A DNA stretch of 19,919 nucleotides, taken from the NCBI GenBank assembly GCA_036164085.1, contig JAYZJV010000048.1, positions 1 to 19,919 on the forward strand, written 5' to 3'. Each line of letters opens with the position of its first letter. The first letter of the stretch is position 1. Source of the stretch: TMED-70 sp036164085. GTDB lineage: Bacteria; Chloroflexota; Dehalococcoidia; Lucifugimonadales; Lucifugimonadaceae. Shown one piece after another: positions 7,097 through 14,885 of the stretch. A program made the translations under genes and the position numbers. The notes under the pieces were generated by a model. That model worked only from the letters and a program-made list of their open reading frames with translations. It was not told the origin of the DNA and searched no databases.

Positions 7097-7363
7097 ATGA
7101 CTTACATTATTGGAAAAGCTTGTGTTGATGTTATGGATGGAGCATGTGTTGATGTATGCCCAGTAGATTGCATTTATTCAAAACCAGGAGACAATCAATT
7201 GTTTATTAATCCTGAAGAATGCATTGATTGTGCCGCTTGCGAACCAGTATGTCCAGAAAGTGCTATTTTTGAAGAAGATGATGTCCCTGAAGATCAAAAG
7301 GAATTCATCAAATTCAATTACGACTATGACTACGATGATTCAGAGCCTGGTCACAACATATAG
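7097..7363 (+). CDS. fdxA: 7Fe ferredoxin, [3Fe-4S][4Fe-4S] type
   Basis: This small electron carrier of 88 residues matches the FdxA family of Actinobacteria and Chloroflexota (MTYIIGKACVDVMDGAC start, DVPEDQKEF after the cluster domain). Cysteines are at 9, 17, 21, 25, 42, 45, 48 and 52. By analogy with Azotobacter FdI, Cys9, 17 and 52 bind the 3Fe cluster, Cys21, 42, 45 and 48 bind the 4Fe cluster, and Cys25 is the extra, non-ligand cysteine. The C-terminus is acidic and Tyr/Asp-rich (NYDYDYDDSE) where relatives have a neutral tail. A GAGAG ribosome binding site precedes the ATG. The gene ends 2 bases before the end of the convergent ABC transporter gene. It may supply electrons to Fe-S-dependent oxidoreductases; the partner is unknown. 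Confidence 0.95.
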   Translation: MTYIIGKACVDVMDGACVDVCPVDCIYSKPGDNQLFINPEECIDCAACEPVCPESAIFEEDDVPEDQKEFIKFNYDYDYDDSEPGHNI

Positions 7364-7365
7364 TT

Positions 7366-9162
7366 CTAATCATCAAAAGAAGAATAATTCAAATTATATA
7401 ATTTACTATAAAGTCCTTTATTATCCAAAAGTTCTTTATGAGAACCTGTTTCTTCTATTTCACCTGCATTCAAAACTATTATCTTGTCACATTTTCTTAC
7501 TGTAGCTAATCTATGCGCAATAGTAATTGAAGTTCTATCAGAAAGCAATACATCTAAAGCTTTTTGGATTTTTCTCTCTGTATATGAATCAATTGAAGAA
7601 GTAGCTTCATCAAGGATTAGGTATTGAGTGTCTGCTACTAGTGCTCTTAAAATACTCAAAAGTTGTCGTTGTCCCATTGATAGATCAGATCCTCTCTGGC
7701 CTATCACTGTATCATAACTATTCTCAAGACTCTCTATAAATTCTGTCATGCCTAAAAGTTCAGTGGATTTTTTTATTTGATCTAATGAAACATCAACATT
7801 ACCATATCTGATGTTATCTAATATTGTTCCTGAAAATAAAAACGGGTCTTGTAAAACCATTCCTACTTTTTTCCCTATATATTCTTGAGAAAATTTCTTT
7901 ATTTCCACTCCTCCTAGAATAACTTTCCCTCGATTAGTATCATAAAATCTGTGAATCAAATTAGATATAGTAGATTTTCCTGCTCCAGTTGGTCCAACTA
8001 TACCTACACGTTGGCCATTTTCAATTGTTAAATTAAAATCCTTCAAAATATAATTGTCATCAACATACGCAAATGATACATTTTCAAATTTTATTGATCC
8101 GTCTAATGGACAATCCAAAGGTTTTTTGGGATCTTTTATTGTCACTGGTATATCTAATACTTCAAATATTCTGTAACCAGAAGCCATTGCTCTTTGCATT
8201 GAATTGTATTGCATAGAAATAGTTCTTATAGGGTCAAAAAATCTTTGGACGAGTAGCATATAAGCTACCATTACCCCTGCTGTAATATGATCATTTATAA
8301 CTAAACTAGCTCCTACAATAATTATTATTGCAAATGACATGCCAGTTAAAGTTTCAACCGTAGGAAGCATTAAACTTGAAAGTTTTGCAGCTTTTAGTTG
8401 TGCTTTTAATAAATCAGTAGCTTTTTTTTCATAGATTTTTGCATTATATTCTTGTCTATTAAAAGATTGAATTGTTCTAATTCCGTTAATATTCTCTGCT
8501 AAATAAGATGTAGCAGCGGAGCTTTTTGTTCTTGCATCTAAAAATGCCACCCTAGCTTTTGGCAACCAAATCATTCTTATTAAAAGCATTAATGGCATTA
8601 CGATGATAGTTAATATTCCTAACTGAATATTCATTGCAAGTAAAACGGTTATAATCCCACAAATAAGAACTAAATCACCAATAGCAAATACTGACATTTG
8701 CAAAGCCTCTTGCATTGCAGCAACATCACCCTGTAACCTCGACATTAATTTCCCTACATCTGTTTTATCCATAAAAGAAATAGAAACATCTTGTAAGTGC
8801 ATAAACATTTTTTGTCTAAGATCCAAAAGAATATTTTCACCCACCCTTTCAATTATTGAGTCTGATAAAAAAATAGAAATACATATAACAGCAGCTAAAC
8901 CTAAAAATTGTAATAATCCAGTCAATAAACCTCTTTTTACCAAATCAATATCTTCACAAGAAGATCCTACTAAACAACTTGATTGATCAATTAAGTTTTT
9001 TACTACTAGGGGTAACAATAAAGATGAAAGAGTTAATAATAGTATGAAAAAAAATCCTATAAAAACATCTCTTTTATAAACAGCTACATATGGCATAAAT
9101 CGCTTAATTATATTGTAATCAAACGATCTAGATCTTATGTCTTCATCAGATAAACTTACCAT
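7366..9162 (-). CDS. Heterodimeric-type ABC exporter, subunit with catalytic Walker B and LSMGQ signature
   Basis: The half-transporter of 598 residues has an N-terminal membrane domain (about six helices, residues 1-330) and an ATP-binding domain. The latter shows Walker A GPTGAGKST (about 385), Q-loop in VLQDPFLFSG, a non-canonical signature LSMGQRQ (Met496), Walker B YLILDEATSS with catalytic Glu519, and the H-loop in TIAHRLATV. The start ATG follows the stop codon of the upstream ABC gene with no gap, with AAGG seven bases before it, so the two are almost certainly translated together. The substrate cannot be inferred; relatives (MsbA, BmrCD, TM287/288) export lipids or drugs. Its altered signature would face the degenerate ATP site of the partner, as expected for an asymmetric pair. 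Confidence 0.93.
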   Translation of the reverse strand: MVSLSDEDIRSRSFDYNIIKRFMPYVAVYKRDVFIGFFFILLLTLSSLLLPLVVKNLIDQSSCLVGSSCEDIDLVKRGLLTGLLQFLGLAAVICISIFLSDSIIERVGENILLDLRQKMFMHLQDVSISFMDKTDVGKLMSRLQGDVAAMQEALQMSVFAIGDLVLICGIITVLLAMNIQLGILTIIVMPLMLLIRMIWLPKARVAFLDARTKSSAATSYLAENINGIRTIQSFNRQEYNAKIYEKKATDLLKAQLKAAKLSSLMLPTVETLTGMSFAIIIIVGASLVINDHITAGVMVAYMLLVQRFFDPIRTISMQYNSMQRAMASGYRIFEVLDIPVTIKDPKKPLDCPLDGSIKFENVSFAYVDDNYILKDFNLTIENGQRVGIVGPTGAGKSTISNLIHRFYDTNRGKVILGGVEIKKFSQEYIGKKVGMVLQDPFLFSGTILDNIRYGNVDVSLDQIKKSTELLGMTEFIESLENSYDTVIGQRGSDLSMGQRQLLSILRALVADTQYLILDEATSSIDSYTERKIQKALDVLLSDRTSITIAHRLATVRKCDKIIVLNAGEIEETGSHKELLDNKGLYSKLYNLNYSSFDD

Positions 9163-10917
9163 TTAAACCTTCAATTCTGGATTTATTTGCATTTTATAAA
9201 GTTCTGAATAGCGAGTAGAATTTTTCATTAATTCTTTATGGCTTCCTCTCTCTAAGATTTCTCCATTATCAAGATATAAAATTTCATCTAAATTCATTAC
9301 TGAAGAAATTCTATGTGCTATAACAATCAATGTTATTCCATTGCCCAATGAGACCATTTCGTCTCTAATTCTTTTTTCTGTTTCAGTATCAATGGCTGAG
9401 GTTGAATCATCAAAAATTACTACTTTTGATTGAAAAAGTAAAGTTCTTGAAACAGATAAGCGTTGTCTTTGACCTCCAGATAATTGAACTCCTCTTTCTC
9501 CTATCAAAGTATCAAATTTGTCTGGTAATTCATCAATATGTTTATAAATCTGAGCTTTGTTTGTTGACCAATCCACCAAATCCTTTTTTGCATTAGGATT
9601 TCCATATCTTACATTTTCATAAAAAGTATCAGAAAAAAGAAAATTATCTTGATCTACCAGATTTATAGATTTTCTAAGATCGGATAAATCTAAAGTACTA
9701 ATATCTATTCCATTAACAAAAATTGATCCGCTTTTAGGGTTATAAAATCTAGGTAACAATCGCGACAATGTAGTTTTTCCTGCTCCAGGTGGACCAACTA
9801 TACCAATAGAATGTTTTGGGTTGGCTTCAAACTCAATATTCTTCAAAACTTGATTTTCACCATAAGAAAAACAAAGATTTTTTACCTCTAATTTTTCAAC
9901 AGGTTCATTAAATCTTTTTCCTTCAATATTTTTAACATCTTCTTCTTTATCAATAACTTCAAATAATCTTGAAGAAGTTGCAGATGCTCTTGCAAAAGAA
10001 TTAACTAGCATTCCTATTTGACGAACAGGACCTTGCAGTATACTCATAAATGCAATTAAGGATGTCAATTCCCCTAAAGTTATTCTGTTTTCCAAAACAG
10101 ACACAGCTCCAAAATATACAACTAAGCTCATGGAAATCAAAAAAACAAAAGAATTTAAAGATATAGAAAAACTTCTAACAGTTATTTGCCTAAAAGTCAT
10201 CTTTTTTACAACTAGAGAAGCTATAGAATATTTTTCCATTTCATACTTTTGTTTCATAAATGATCTAACAAGCCTTACTCCTGATAAATTTTCATCCATT
10301 ACTCGCGTTAAAACTCCCAATTGCTCCTGAAGCCTATACCAATTTTTTCTCAATGTTAATCGAGCATAAGAAGATATTATTGCTATAAAAGGAACAAAAG
10401 ATAATGCTAAAATACCTAGAAAAATATCAACATTTAAGACTAATACAGCTCCTGTGGTTATAAATATTGAAAGAAATAAAATTCTGAGAACTCCAGTATT
10501 AATAAACATTCTGCAACCCTCAATATCTATAATCCCTTTAGTAATCAGATCACCTGTATGAACACTGTCATGATAATTAAAAGAAAGCTTTTGCAATTTA
10601 TTGAAGTAATCTTTTCTAAGGCTGAAAGCTAAACTTTGACCCATTTTTTCACCTTGATAAACATGAAGAAAACTAAATAAACCTCTAGCAATTGATAAAA
10701 GTAAAACTAGTATTCCTATTGTTATAAAGGGAGAAAGTGATAAATCTCCTACTTTGTTATTAGATAAAGCTTTATCAATAGATGCTCCCAGATAATAAGG
10801 TATAGACATTTGTAATGCAGCTGCAAAAATTATAGAAATAAATGATAATAATAAATCTGGTTTATTATTTTTTAGTGGGACCTTAAGAACTCGAATTAAG
10901 TTTTTGCTTAAGAACAT
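9163..10917 (-). CDS. Heterodimeric-type ABC exporter, subunit with degenerate Walker B
   Basis: The half-transporter of 584 residues has about six membrane helices in residues 1-320 and an ATP-binding domain with Walker A GPPGAGKTT (about 375), Q-loop in VDQDNFLFSD, canonical signature LSGGQRQ (about 482), Walker B VVIFDDSTSA and H-loop in VIAHRISSV. Asp504 replaces the catalytic Glu of Walker B, so the ATP site built on this subunit should be degenerate, as in TM287 of TM287/288. Its intact signature would complete the active site on the partner subunit. It is the first gene of the pair; the 50-base region to the divergent RimI-like gene must hold its promoter. The ribosome binding site is weak. 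The substrate is unknown. Confidence 0.93.
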   Translation of the reverse strand: MFLSKNLIRVLKVPLKNNKPDLLLSFISIIFAAALQMSIPYYLGASIDKALSNNKVGDLSLSPFITIGILVLLLSIARGLFSFLHVYQGEKMGQSLAFSLRKDYFNKLQKLSFNYHDSVHTGDLITKGIIDIEGCRMFINTGVLRILFLSIFITTGAVLVLNVDIFLGILALSFVPFIAIISSYARLTLRKNWYRLQEQLGVLTRVMDENLSGVRLVRSFMKQKYEMEKYSIASLVVKKMTFRQITVRSFSISLNSFVFLISMSLVVYFGAVSVLENRITLGELTSLIAFMSILQGPVRQIGMLVNSFARASATSSRLFEVIDKEEDVKNIEGKRFNEPVEKLEVKNLCFSYGENQVLKNIEFEANPKHSIGIVGPPGAGKTTLSRLLPRFYNPKSGSIFVNGIDISTLDLSDLRKSINLVDQDNFLFSDTFYENVRYGNPNAKKDLVDWSTNKAQIYKHIDELPDKFDTLIGERGVQLSGGQRQRLSVSRTLLFQSKVVIFDDSTSAIDTETEKRIRDEMVSLGNGITLIVIAHRISSVMNLDEILYLDNGEILERGSHKELMKNSTRYSELYKMQINPELKV

Positions 10918-10967
10918 TAAATTTTCACTAAAATATCATTAATTTTTGTTGAGCATTTATATTCGCT

Positions 10968-11609
10968 ATGGAATATTATACTCTTATTAAAAACAAAAAA
11001 CATATAAATATTAAATCTTATTTTGTGAAAAATAGAAATAATAAAATTAAATTTAGAAATGCATTAAACAATGATTCAAAGCAACTAAAAGATATTGAAT
11101 CTGAAATTTTTTACTTAGATAAAGTCCATACAAACTTTGAAAGGGAATTAGAAAAAGAAAATAAAAAAATATTTGTATGTACATACGAAAACACAGTAAA
11201 AAAAGAAACAAACTTTTTTTTTAAAAAATTAGAATTATTAAATTCAAATTTTAGAAAAAACAATTCTTTTGTACAGCAAGAATTAATAATTGGTTATGTG
11301 AAAATATGGGAAATTATGGATGATTTACACATAGAGCAATTAGGAGTCTTAGAAAATTTTCAAAGACAAGGTATTGGAGAGAAGCTGTTAAAACTTTCTA
11401 TAAAACATTCAATTCAAAATGGAATAAACAAAATTCTACTAGAATGTAGGCAATCAAATATAGCTGCAATAAATCTGTATAAAAAATATTTGTTTAATGT
11501 TACAAGTATTAGAAAGAATTATTATCCACTATCTAACAAAAGAGAAGACGCAGTATGTTTTGAAAGCCCAGATCTAAAAAACAATGATTTTTTCAAAAAT
11601 CTAAAATAA
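10968..11609 (+). CDS. rimI: GNAT acetyltransferase, RimI-like, with N-terminal extension and internal insertion
   Basis: RimI acetylates the N-terminal alanine of ribosomal protein S18. The acetyl-CoA-binding core is clear: EQLGVLENFQRQGIGEKLL (pyrophosphate loop RQGIGE, about residues 135-140), then LLECRQSNIAAINLYKKYLF, which closely matches RimI. The protein has 213 residues against about 150 for RimI. The first 28 residues precede the fold, and a Lys/Asn/Phe-rich insertion of about 30 residues lies near 75-105. There is no ribosome binding site before the ATG, and a TATATT hexamer ends five bases upstream of it, so a leaderless transcript is possible; a GTG at 11025 is an alternative start. 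The last 9 bases overlap the end of convergent ruvB. tsaB/tsaD, common RimI neighbours, are absent. Specificity for S18 is inferred. Confidence 0.75.
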   Translation: MEYYTLIKNKKHINIKSYFVKNRNNKIKFRNALNNDSKQLKDIESEIFYLDKVHTNFERELEKENKKIFVCTYENTVKKETNFFFKKLELLNSNFRKNNSFVQQELIIGYVKIWEIMDDLHIEQLGVLENFQRQGIGEKLLKLSIKHSIQNGINKILLECRQSNIAAINLYKKYLFNVTSIRKNYYPLSNKREDAVCFESPDLKNNDFFKNLK

Positions 11610-12653
11610 TTTTTCTTGATCAATCGAAGATATTTCTAATCCTAAATGTTTTGCCCCTTCTTTTGTTATTTTTCTACCTTGAGAAGTTCTTATAATAAAT
11701 CCTATTTTTAATAAAAAAGGCTCAACTACATCTGATAATGTTGCTTGATCTTCATTTAATGAAGCACTAATAGCATCAATTCCTACAGGACCTCCTTGAT
11801 AATTTTTACAGATAATGTTTAAATATTGTCTATCTAATCTATCAAGTCCTAAAGGATCAACTCCTTCGATCTCTAAAGATTCATTAATTACTTTTATGGT
11901 AAATTTTTTAATATTTTTAACTTCAACATAATCTCTAACACGTCTTAACAATCTGTTTGCAATTCTTGGAGTGCCTCTTGACCTTTTGGCTATTTCAATG
12001 GCTGATTCCTTATTAATTTTTAAATCCATAAGTTTAGATGATCTTGTAATAATGTCACTTAGATCTTTCTCATCATAATAATCTAAATGGTATGATAGCC
12101 CAAAACGATCTCTAAGAGGTGAGCTTAGTAATCCAGGTCTTGTGGTTGATCCAACAAGTGTAAAGTTTTCTAGTCTCAGGTTGATTGTTTTAGCAAATGC
12201 ACCACTTCCTGTAATAAAATCAACTCTAAAATCTTCCATTGCTGAATACAGATATTCTTCAACTGATTTTGGGATTCTATGAATTTCATCAATAAAAAGC
12301 ACATCTTTGGAGCTTAAATTAGAAAGTAATCCAACAGCATCTGCAGGCCTCTCCAATGCTGGCCCACTTGTATGTATAAAATTTGATTCTATTTGATTAG
12401 AAATAATGTAAGACAAAGTAGTTTTACCTAATCCAGGGGGGCCATAAAATAAAACATGATCTAGTGCTTCATCTCTTTTTTTTGAAGCCTTAACTGCTAT
12501 AGAAAGAGATTCTTTTATTTTTTCTTGACCCACATATTCTTCAAATGACTTGGGCCTTAAAATATTTGAATCTATATTTTCACTGTTATCTGAAAACACT
12601 TCAGAATCTTGATTTGAAAAAATTATTTCTTTATTTTCTAAATTTTCCGCCAT
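11601..12653 (-). CDS. ruvB: Holliday junction branch-migration helicase RuvB
   Basis: This AAA+ motor drives branch migration of Holliday junctions with RuvA. The 350 residues contain Walker A (GPPGLGKTTL, about 70), Walker B (VLFIDEIHRI), the sensor 1 region STTRPG, and the C-terminal winged-helix domain with RGTPRIANRLLRRVRDY and GLDRLDRQYL. The first 30 residues or so are acidic and precede the conserved LRPKSFEEYVGQ, a modest extension. It is the last gene of ruvC-ruvA-ruvB, 12 bases after ruvA, with no strong ribosome binding site. Its end overlaps the convergent RimI-like gene by 9 bases. Confidence 0.97.
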   Translation of the reverse strand: MAENLENKEIIFSNQDSEVFSDNSENIDSNILRPKSFEEYVGQEKIKESLSIAVKASKKRDEALDHVLFYGPPGLGKTTLSYIISNQIESNFIHTSGPALERPADAVGLLSNLSSKDVLFIDEIHRIPKSVEEYLYSAMEDFRVDFITGSGAFAKTINLRLENFTLVGSTTRPGLLSSPLRDRFGLSYHLDYYDEKDLSDIITRSSKLMDLKINKESAIEIAKRSRGTPRIANRLLRRVRDYVEVKNIKKFTIKVINESLEIEGVDPLGLDRLDRQYLNIICKNYQGGPVGIDAISASLNEDQATLSDVVEPFLLKIGFIIRTSQGRKITKEGAKHLGLEISSIDQEKLF

Positions 12654-12665
12654 AATATAACTAAT

Positions 12666-13298
12666 TTATACGTATTTTCTTGTATTTTTTTTCAATACTT
12701 CTCTGACTATTGTTTCTACATCAATATCTTTATCAGAATCAGATATTATTTCATTTATTGCGTTTCTTGCTTCATTGTTTTTATAACCTAAACCAATTAA
12801 TCCAGACAATGCTTCATCAAAAACAGAATCTATAATTTTAAATTCTGATGATTGATAAGAAATGTCATCCATTTGATAAGAAAGTTTCCCCTTTAAAGAA
12901 GCTACTATCTTTTGAGCAGCCCTAGTGCCAATTCCTGGCATCTGTTCAAGTAAACTAACATCTTCTGACTCAATTGCATTTGCAATTATATTTATAGGAA
13001 AGATCAGAGAATTTGCAGCTTTGATAGGTCCTATCCCCTCTACTTGAATTAATTGTTCAAAAAAATCTTTATCTGCAGAGGATATAAATCCTACTAAAAG
13101 TGGCTTTGGTTGTCTTTCTGTAACATGATAATAAACTTCTAAACTTAATTCAGAATTTAAAGAAATATTATTTTCAACAAAATAATTATTTAGATACTCT
13201 GGGATATAAATTTCATAACCTATACCATTAACCAATAAAACAATCCTTTTGGGATTTGAAAGAAACTTTAATATTTCTCCTTGAATAAAATTAATCAT
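12666..13298 (-). CDS. ruvA: Holliday junction DNA-binding protein RuvA
   Basis: RuvA tetramers hold the four-way junction and recruit RuvB. The 210 residues begin with the family OB-fold (MINFIQGEILKFL and VNGIGYEIYIP), followed by two helix-hairpin-helix segments (VEGIGPIKAANSL and MPGIGTRAAQKIV) and a C-terminal RuvB-binding domain (about 150-210, SGLIGLGYKNNEARNAI). The ATG overlaps the ruvC stop in an ATGA arrangement (4 bases), indicating translational coupling. The length is normal for the family. Confidence 0.96.
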   Translation of the reverse strand: MINFIQGEILKFLSNPKRIVLLVNGIGYEIYIPEYLNNYFVENNISLNSELSLEVYYHVTERQPKPLLVGFISSADKDFFEQLIQVEGIGPIKAANSLIFPINIIANAIESEDVSLLEQMPGIGTRAAQKIVASLKGKLSYQMDDISYQSSEFKIIDSVFDEALSGLIGLGYKNNEARNAINEIISDSDKDIDVETIVREVLKKNTRKYV

Positions 13299-13786
13299 TT
13301 TAATTTTGATTTTGATTTGCTGATTATAGAATGACAGATAGCTATAGAAAATGCATCTGCTACATGTTCATTCTTTAGTAAATTTTGATTATTTAAAATT
13401 TTAGAAACTGATAGCATGACTTGTTTTTTATCTGCTCTTCCTGATCCAGTAACTATATTTTTTGCTTGAGTAGGTTGATAGTCATAAACTTCTATATTAT
13501 TTTTCCCTGCTGAAGATAAAATTACTCCCCTAGCATGCCCCATTAATATTGATGTTTTTGCAAATTTAGGCCTAGAATGCAAATCTTCAACTGCAATTTC
13601 GTTCGGAGAATATTTATCAATAATCTCACTAAATTCTAAAGAAATAATTGCAAGCCTTTTAGATAAAGAATCAGCTGTGCTAGTTTTAATAACTCCGCCT
13701 TCAATGGGCCTTAATTTATTATCCAATGATTCTAATAAGCCATAACCTGTATTTGAAAGACTAGGGTCAACTCCTAAAATAATCAT
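13295..13786 (-). CDS. ruvC: Holliday junction resolvase RuvC
   Basis: RuvC cuts Holliday junctions symmetrically. The 163 residues have an RNase H-like fold with catalytic Asp7 (GVDPSLSNTGYG), Glu67 (AVEDL), and His141 plus Asp144 (NEHVADAFSIAICH). E. coli has Asp at the third position, while Thermus RuvC has His there, so the enzyme is of the Thermus type and should be active. The GSGRADKKQV motif is present. It is the first gene of ruvC-ruvA-ruvB. No ribosome binding site lies before the ATG; instead a strong minus-strand promoter would start transcription at or within a base or two of the start codon. Confidence 0.96.
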   Translation of the reverse strand: MIILGVDPSLSNTGYGLLESLDNKLRPIEGGVIKTSTADSLSKRLAIISLEFSEIIDKYSPNEIAVEDLHSRPKFAKTSILMGHARGVILSSAGKNNIEVYDYQPTQAKNIVTGSGRADKKQVMLSVSKILNNQNLLKNEHVADAFSIAICHSIISKSKSKLK

Positions 13787-13866
13787 GATTTCATTATATT
13801 TTTATGATTTCATATTTCAAGTTATATGTCTAAATATGTTCAAAAATCATGATTTCAATGATTTCT
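13781..13866. repeat. Four GAAATCAT/ATGATTTC repeats in the ruvC-fabD divergent region
   Basis: ATGATTTC occurs on the plus strand at 13785, 13804, 13849 and 13858. The copies at 13781-13793 and 13845-13857 extend to the identical 13-mer AATCATGATTTCA, whose first ten bases are a perfect palindrome (AATCATGATT). The first copy straddles the ruvC start codon and the second repeat flanks its -10 box. The remaining part of this 152-base region has no other evident structure. A regulator-binding array is plausible, but no known operator matches with certainty. Confidence 0.45.
13793..13820 (-). promoter_or_regulatory. Predicted ruvCAB promoter giving a leaderless mRNA
   Basis: On the minus strand, TTGAAA (13820 to 13815) and a perfect TATAAT (13798 to 13793) are separated by 16 bases. 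Six bases lie between the -10 and the ruvC ATG at 13786, so the usual start point falls on the A of ATG. The absence of any purine-rich ribosome binding site agrees with leaderless translation. Confidence 0.55.
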
Positions 13867-13938
13867 GTAATAAAATTAGTTGAAAAATAAAGAAAAAATA
13901 GAAACAATAGAAGATATATAATTTATTTAGGTGAATTA

Positions 13939-14874
13939 ATGAAAAAAGAAAAAGTTGCTTTTCTTTTTCCTGGGCAAGCTTCTCAAACTCCAGGAATGGG
14001 ATTAGATTTATATAAGAATAGTATCGCGGCTAGAGAGGTTTTTCATGAAGCAGATGAAATCCTAGGAAGAAAACTATCAACCGTGATTTTTGAAGGGTCA
14101 AAAGAAGAATTAACTCGTACTGAAAATGCTCAGCCTTCTATTGCAACTGTTTCTATAGCCGCTTGGAGAGCTATAGAATCAGAAATGGGATCTATTCAAA
14201 TTCCAAATTATACCGCTGGACACAGTTTAGGAGAGTATAGCTCACTAGCTACAGCAGGATCATTAAGTATAAAAGATACTATAGAGTTAGTATCAAAAAG
14301 AGGGGAATTGATGGAAAAAGCTTGCAACGATTCTCCTGGAGGCATGTCAGCAATTATAGGAATAGATTCAGTCGCTGTAAAAGAGGTTTGTGAAGAAACT
14401 GGGACTTATTTATCTAATATTAATACATCTAATCAAATAATTATTGCGGGTAAAAAAGAAAATTTAGTTAATGCAATGGATCTGGCTTCAAGACTAGGTG
14501 CTAAAAAAGCTATCCCCCTTCCTGTAAGCGGAGCATTCCATTCTGCGCTTATGTCTTCAGCTCAAGATGAGTTGAATTCAGTAATAGACAGTGCAAATTT
14601 TGAAGATGCTGTTGTTCCGATTGTAGCAAATACAAGTGCTGAGGCAATAACCGATAAAGGCTTGGTAAGGGATGAATTAAAAACTCAACTACAAAATTGT
14701 GTTTTATGGAGTGATTCAATAAACTATATGATTGATGAAAATGTTGAAACTTTTTATGAAATAGGGCCAGGTTCTGTTTTATCAGGAATGCTAAAAAGAA
14801 TAGACGCAAACCTGAAAGTAAAAAACATTTCAAACTATAATCAGGTACTAGATTACGTAGAATCAAGAATCTAG
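13939..14874 (+). CDS. fabD: Malonyl-CoA:ACP transacylase FabD
   Basis: FabD loads malonyl groups from malonyl-CoA onto acyl carrier protein, the entry step of type II fatty-acid elongation in the cytoplasm. The 311 residues contain FLFPGQASQTPGMG at the start, the nucleophile Ser96 in GHSLGEYS, catalytic His201 in SGAFHSALM, and the C-terminal YEIGPGSVLSGMLKRI. The length is family-typical. An AGGTGA ribosome binding site stands four bases before the ATG. It heads a plus-strand series with nusB (11 bases on) and acpP, and transcription should start in the 152-base divergent region shared with ruvC, which also carries the GAAATCAT repeats. Confidence 0.96.
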   Translation: MKKEKVAFLFPGQASQTPGMGLDLYKNSIAAREVFHEADEILGRKLSTVIFEGSKEELTRTENAQPSIATVSIAAWRAIESEMGSIQIPNYTAGHSLGEYSSLATAGSLSIKDTIELVSKRGELMEKACNDSPGGMSAIIGIDSVAVKEVCEETGTYLSNINTSNQIIIAGKKENLVNAMDLASRLGAKKAIPLPVSGAFHSALMSSAQDELNSVIDSANFEDAVVPIVANTSAEAITDKGLVRDELKTQLQNCVLWSDSINYMIDENVETFYEIGPGSVLSGMLKRIDANLKVKNISNYNQVLDYVESRI

Positions 14875-14885
14875 TTGCTTTTTGG

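Noticed and set aside
13781..13866. CRISPR array or replication-origin iterons from the GAAATCAT repeats
   Set aside because: The repeats are only 8-13 bases, unevenly spaced by 9 to 45 bases, with no cas genes, dnaA or DnaA boxes nearby.
13787..13938. A dif site for XerC/D in the A+T-rich intergenic region
   Set aside because: I looked for a two-arm match to the dif consensus (arms around a central 6 bases) and found none; the palindromes present are short and repeated.
14549..14866. Minus-strand open frame of about 105 codons inside fabD
   Set aside because: It is antisense to conserved FabD sequence and Leu/His-rich, a shadow frame.
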